Positions 62,467 to 64,000 of a stretch of 64,000 nt of DNA are shown here, in pieces. This DNA is from Candidatus Polarisedimenticola svalbardensis. GTDB lineage: Bacteria; Acidobacteriota; Polarisedimenticolia; Polarisedimenticolales; Polarisedimenticolaceae. Numbering within the stretch: the first letter of the stretch is position 1; every line of letters starts with the position of its first letter. Location: positions 1-64,000 of the forward strand of contig JACXWD010000008.1 of NCBI GenBank assembly GCA_014764515.1, in the 5' to 3' direction. The translations under genes were made by a program, and so were the position numbers. The notes beneath the pieces were generated by a model. It made no database searches. It was not told the DNA's origin and saw only the letters and a program-made list of their open reading frames with translations.

Positions 62467-63243
62467 ATGCGAAAACTGATTATCGTTCTCCTCGCCCTTG
62501 CCATGGCAACGTCAGCGGCAACCGCGAAGAAAAACAAAAAGTCCGGCAAGGAAGACATCTCGGTCCTGCGCTACCTCCTCCTGACCGAGGGGGCGGTGCG
62601 AACCACGGCCACCGCGGCGGAAAAGGATGGTGAGCCGATCTGGAACTCGGTGAACACCACCACGATCCTTCCGAAGGAGTCCATCGAGTACATCCCCGTG
62701 ACCCCCAGGCGAACGGTTCGGAAGATCGAGCTTCCCGGCGGCGAGGTCCGGGAATCGGACATCACCCGATTCCAGTGGACCAAAGACGTCATCAGCTGCC
62801 GGTTCGCCTACGCTCTCGGTGACGATGAGAAGGTACTGGATGAGTGCAAATTCATCGAACTGGAAGGGCCGGTAGAACTGGATCATTCCTGGGAGTTCCA
62901 CTCCACACGTCTTGAACCGGAACCTCCCCTGGCTTCCGGCCTGGCCTTCGATTACCGCGGCCGGATCGGCAGCGCCGAGCTGGGGCTGAGCTTCGGCGAA
63001 TCCAGTTACACCGGCTGCCTTACCATCACCACCTCCGGCCGGACCACAACCACCGAAGGCGACACCTGTGCCGACGGCACAACCGTGAGCGCCGGCACCG
63101 TGGAATCCACATCCACCCGCTGGTATTGCCCCGGCGTGGGACCGCTCAAGGAAGTCACTTCAGTCCGCCTTAAAACCGCCGACAAGCTGTGTACCGAGTA
63201 CCGCTACGTGGAGATGTTGCAGTCCATCGAGATCCCGGAGTAA
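62467..63243 (+). CDS. secreted protein of unknown function
   Basis: A 258-residue protein with a signal peptide (MRKLIIVLLALAMATSAATA) followed by a Lys-rich stretch (KKNKKSGKED). The mature part has repeated beta-like strands and Cys at VISCRFAY, DECKFIE, YTGCLTI, GDTCADG, WYCPGVG and KLCTEYR. GAGGCAGGA precedes the ATG at 62467. The stop overlaps the next start (TAATG). No family is recognised. Confidence 0.68.
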   Translation: MRKLIIVLLALAMATSAATAKKNKKSGKEDISVLRYLLLTEGAVRTTATAAEKDGEPIWNSVNTTTILPKESIEYIPVTPRRTVRKIELPGGEVRESDITRFQWTKDVISCRFAYALGDDEKVLDECKFIELEGPVELDHSWEFHSTRLEPEPPLASGLAFDYRGRIGSAELGLSFGESSYTGCLTITTSGRTTTTEGDTCADGTTVSAGTVESTSTRWYCPGVGPLKEVTSVRLKTADKLCTEYRYVEMLQSIEIPE

Positions 63244-64000
63244 TGGCCGGTTTCCCTACACGGCCAGTGATCCGAATCGCTTCGGCGGTACTGATCGTCC
63301 TGCTGATCGGCGTATTCGGGCTGAAATGCGCCATCAACCAGTCCGTAGTCGGGTCTGATCCGAGAATCCTGGCCACCGACTCCCGTCCCGACGAACTAGA
63401 AAGACACGTACGATTCATGGCGGAAGATGCCTTTCCCCGAAATTTCAGAAACCCGCTGAAGTTGGATCAGGTAGCCGACTACATCAGGGACCATTTCCTG
63501 GCCGCCGGGATCGAAGCTTACGAGCAGACCTACGAGGTACGTGGATTCACGGCACGAAACATCATCGGGAGGATCGGACCGCAGGATGGACCCCGGATCG
63601 TACTGGGGGCCCATTACGACATCTGCGGGGACAAACCGGGAGCAGACGACAACGCAAGTGGGGTTGCAGGACTTCTGGAAGCGGCGCGCCTGCTGGCAAG
63701 TGCGAATCCGAAAATCCGGATCGACCTGGTGGCATGGTCCACGGAGGAGCCGCCATTTTTCGGGACACCGGAAATGGGCAGCGCCATCCATGCCGACAGC
63801 CTGAAAGAGAACCAGGTCGAGGTCAGGGCGATGGTCTGCCTGGAGATGATCGGTTACTTTTCGGATGAGCAACCGGCGCCGTCACCGTTTTTCAAACTGC
63901 TGTATCCCTCCACCGGGAATTTCATATTGATCGCCGGGAGATGGCAGGATCGAGACCTGGTCGGGAAGGTCAAACGGAGTTTCCAGGGCATCTCCGGCCT
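63243..64000 (+). CDS. M28-family zinc peptidase (partial, runs off the right edge)
   Basis: At least 252 residues are visible. A membrane or signal helix (about 9-27) is followed by a catalytic domain of the bacterial leucyl aminopeptidase type. Zinc ligands are His in GAHYDI, Asp in GADDNASG, and the Glu pair in STEEPP. MVCLEMIGY carries a further conserved ligand. It probably hydrolyses N-terminal residues in the periplasm or outside. It is coupled to the secreted protein before it. Confidence 0.9.
   Translation, partial: MAGFPTRPVIRIASAVLIVLLIGVFGLKCAINQSVVGSDPRILATDSRPDELERHVRFMAEDAFPRNFRNPLKLDQVADYIRDHFLAAGIEAYEQTYEVRGFTARNIIGRIGPQDGPRIVLGAHYDICGDKPGADDNASGVAGLLEAARLLASANPKIRIDLVAWSTEEPPFFGTPEMGSAIHADSLKENQVEVRAMVCLEMIGYFSDEQPAPSPFFKLLYPSTGNFILIAGRWQDRDLVGKVKRSFQGISG

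Overview
The window is a 64 kb, GC-rich, gene-dense bacterial chromosome segment. Genes are packed with ATGA/TGATG overlaps, GTG and TTG starts are common, and there are no rRNA, tRNA, CRISPR or prophage genes. Outer-membrane traits (an MsbA-type lipid exporter beside an ArnT-like glycosyltransferase, a TonB-C protein, lipoproteins) indicate a diderm. Several families suggest Acidobacteriota or a neighbouring lineage: DUF4388, the secreted TonB-C protein, a POT peptide transporter, the 'FTAVPG' membrane protein paired with a winged-helix regulator, and sulfatase-fold/TPR lipoproteins. That placement is inference and was not tested.

Layout. 0.1-6 kb: pyrophosphate-dependent phosphofructokinase, then an AbiE type IV toxin-antitoxin pair overlapping mutM, then an aldehyde dehydrogenase that lacks the usual general-base Glu. 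6-14 kb (minus strand): rnhB, sucC, sucD, ndk, a glutathione S-transferase, msbA, a GT39 transferase and a small membrane protein. 14-18 kb: ferredoxin, a CPBP protease, a glutaredoxin-thioredoxin reductase fusion, and an approximately 880 bp RAYT transposase element with matching ends. 18-26 kb: one plus-strand operon encoding an HD-like protein, an MmgE/PrpD protein, an Aquifex-type single-chain aconitase, an isocitrate dehydrogenase-like enzyme, a CitD-CitE fusion and CitF. 26-36 kb: PPK2, secreted proteins, a sulfatase-fold/TPR lipoprotein, a fluoride channel with DUF190, a TonB-C protein, a POT transporter and an M19 dipeptidase. 36-41 kb: a glycogen/alpha-glucan operon (malQ, glgB, GH57). 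41-47 kb: PspC, DUF4388, a stand-alone NFACT-R domain, a two-finger PARP-type zinc protein, thioredoxin, malate dehydrogenase and an ABC-2 exporter. 47-52 kb: acyl-CoA dehydrogenase and hemE-hemN-hemY. 52-64 kb: a regulated membrane protein/regulator pair with a likely leaderless promoter, a truncated DUF885 protein, an FkbO/Hyg5-type chorismatase coupled to a GT4 transferase, a Cys/Met PLP enzyme, small redox genes, a hidden selenoprotein, a PLP decarboxylase, and a partial M28 peptidase at the right edge.

Most notable points. (1) A SelW/Rdx-family selenoprotein at 59238-59495 has an in-frame UGA in a CxxU motif and a bacterial SECIS-like hairpin just downstream. It is missed by ordinary ORF calling and implies that the host decodes selenocysteine. 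(2) The citrate-lyase operon links citrate cleavage with aconitase, isocitrate dehydrogenase-like and PrpD-like enzymes. Its CitD domain is fused to CitE and lacks the serine at the usual prosthetic-group position. (3) REP-like repeats beginning GGGGAC flank the RAYT gene, form a 96 bp inverted pair at 35.4 kb that supplies the C-terminus and stop of a GNAT gene, and recur as a single copy at the stop of an ABC permease. (4) A bacterial protein carries two tandem PARP-type zinc fingers.

SucCD, Mdh, the aconitase, the IDH-like enzyme and citrate lyase together cover much of the TCA cycle. With ferredoxin nearby, a reductive or branched direction is conceivable, but no 2-oxoglutarate:ferredoxin oxidoreductase or citrate-lyase maturation genes (citC, citX, citG) are in the window.
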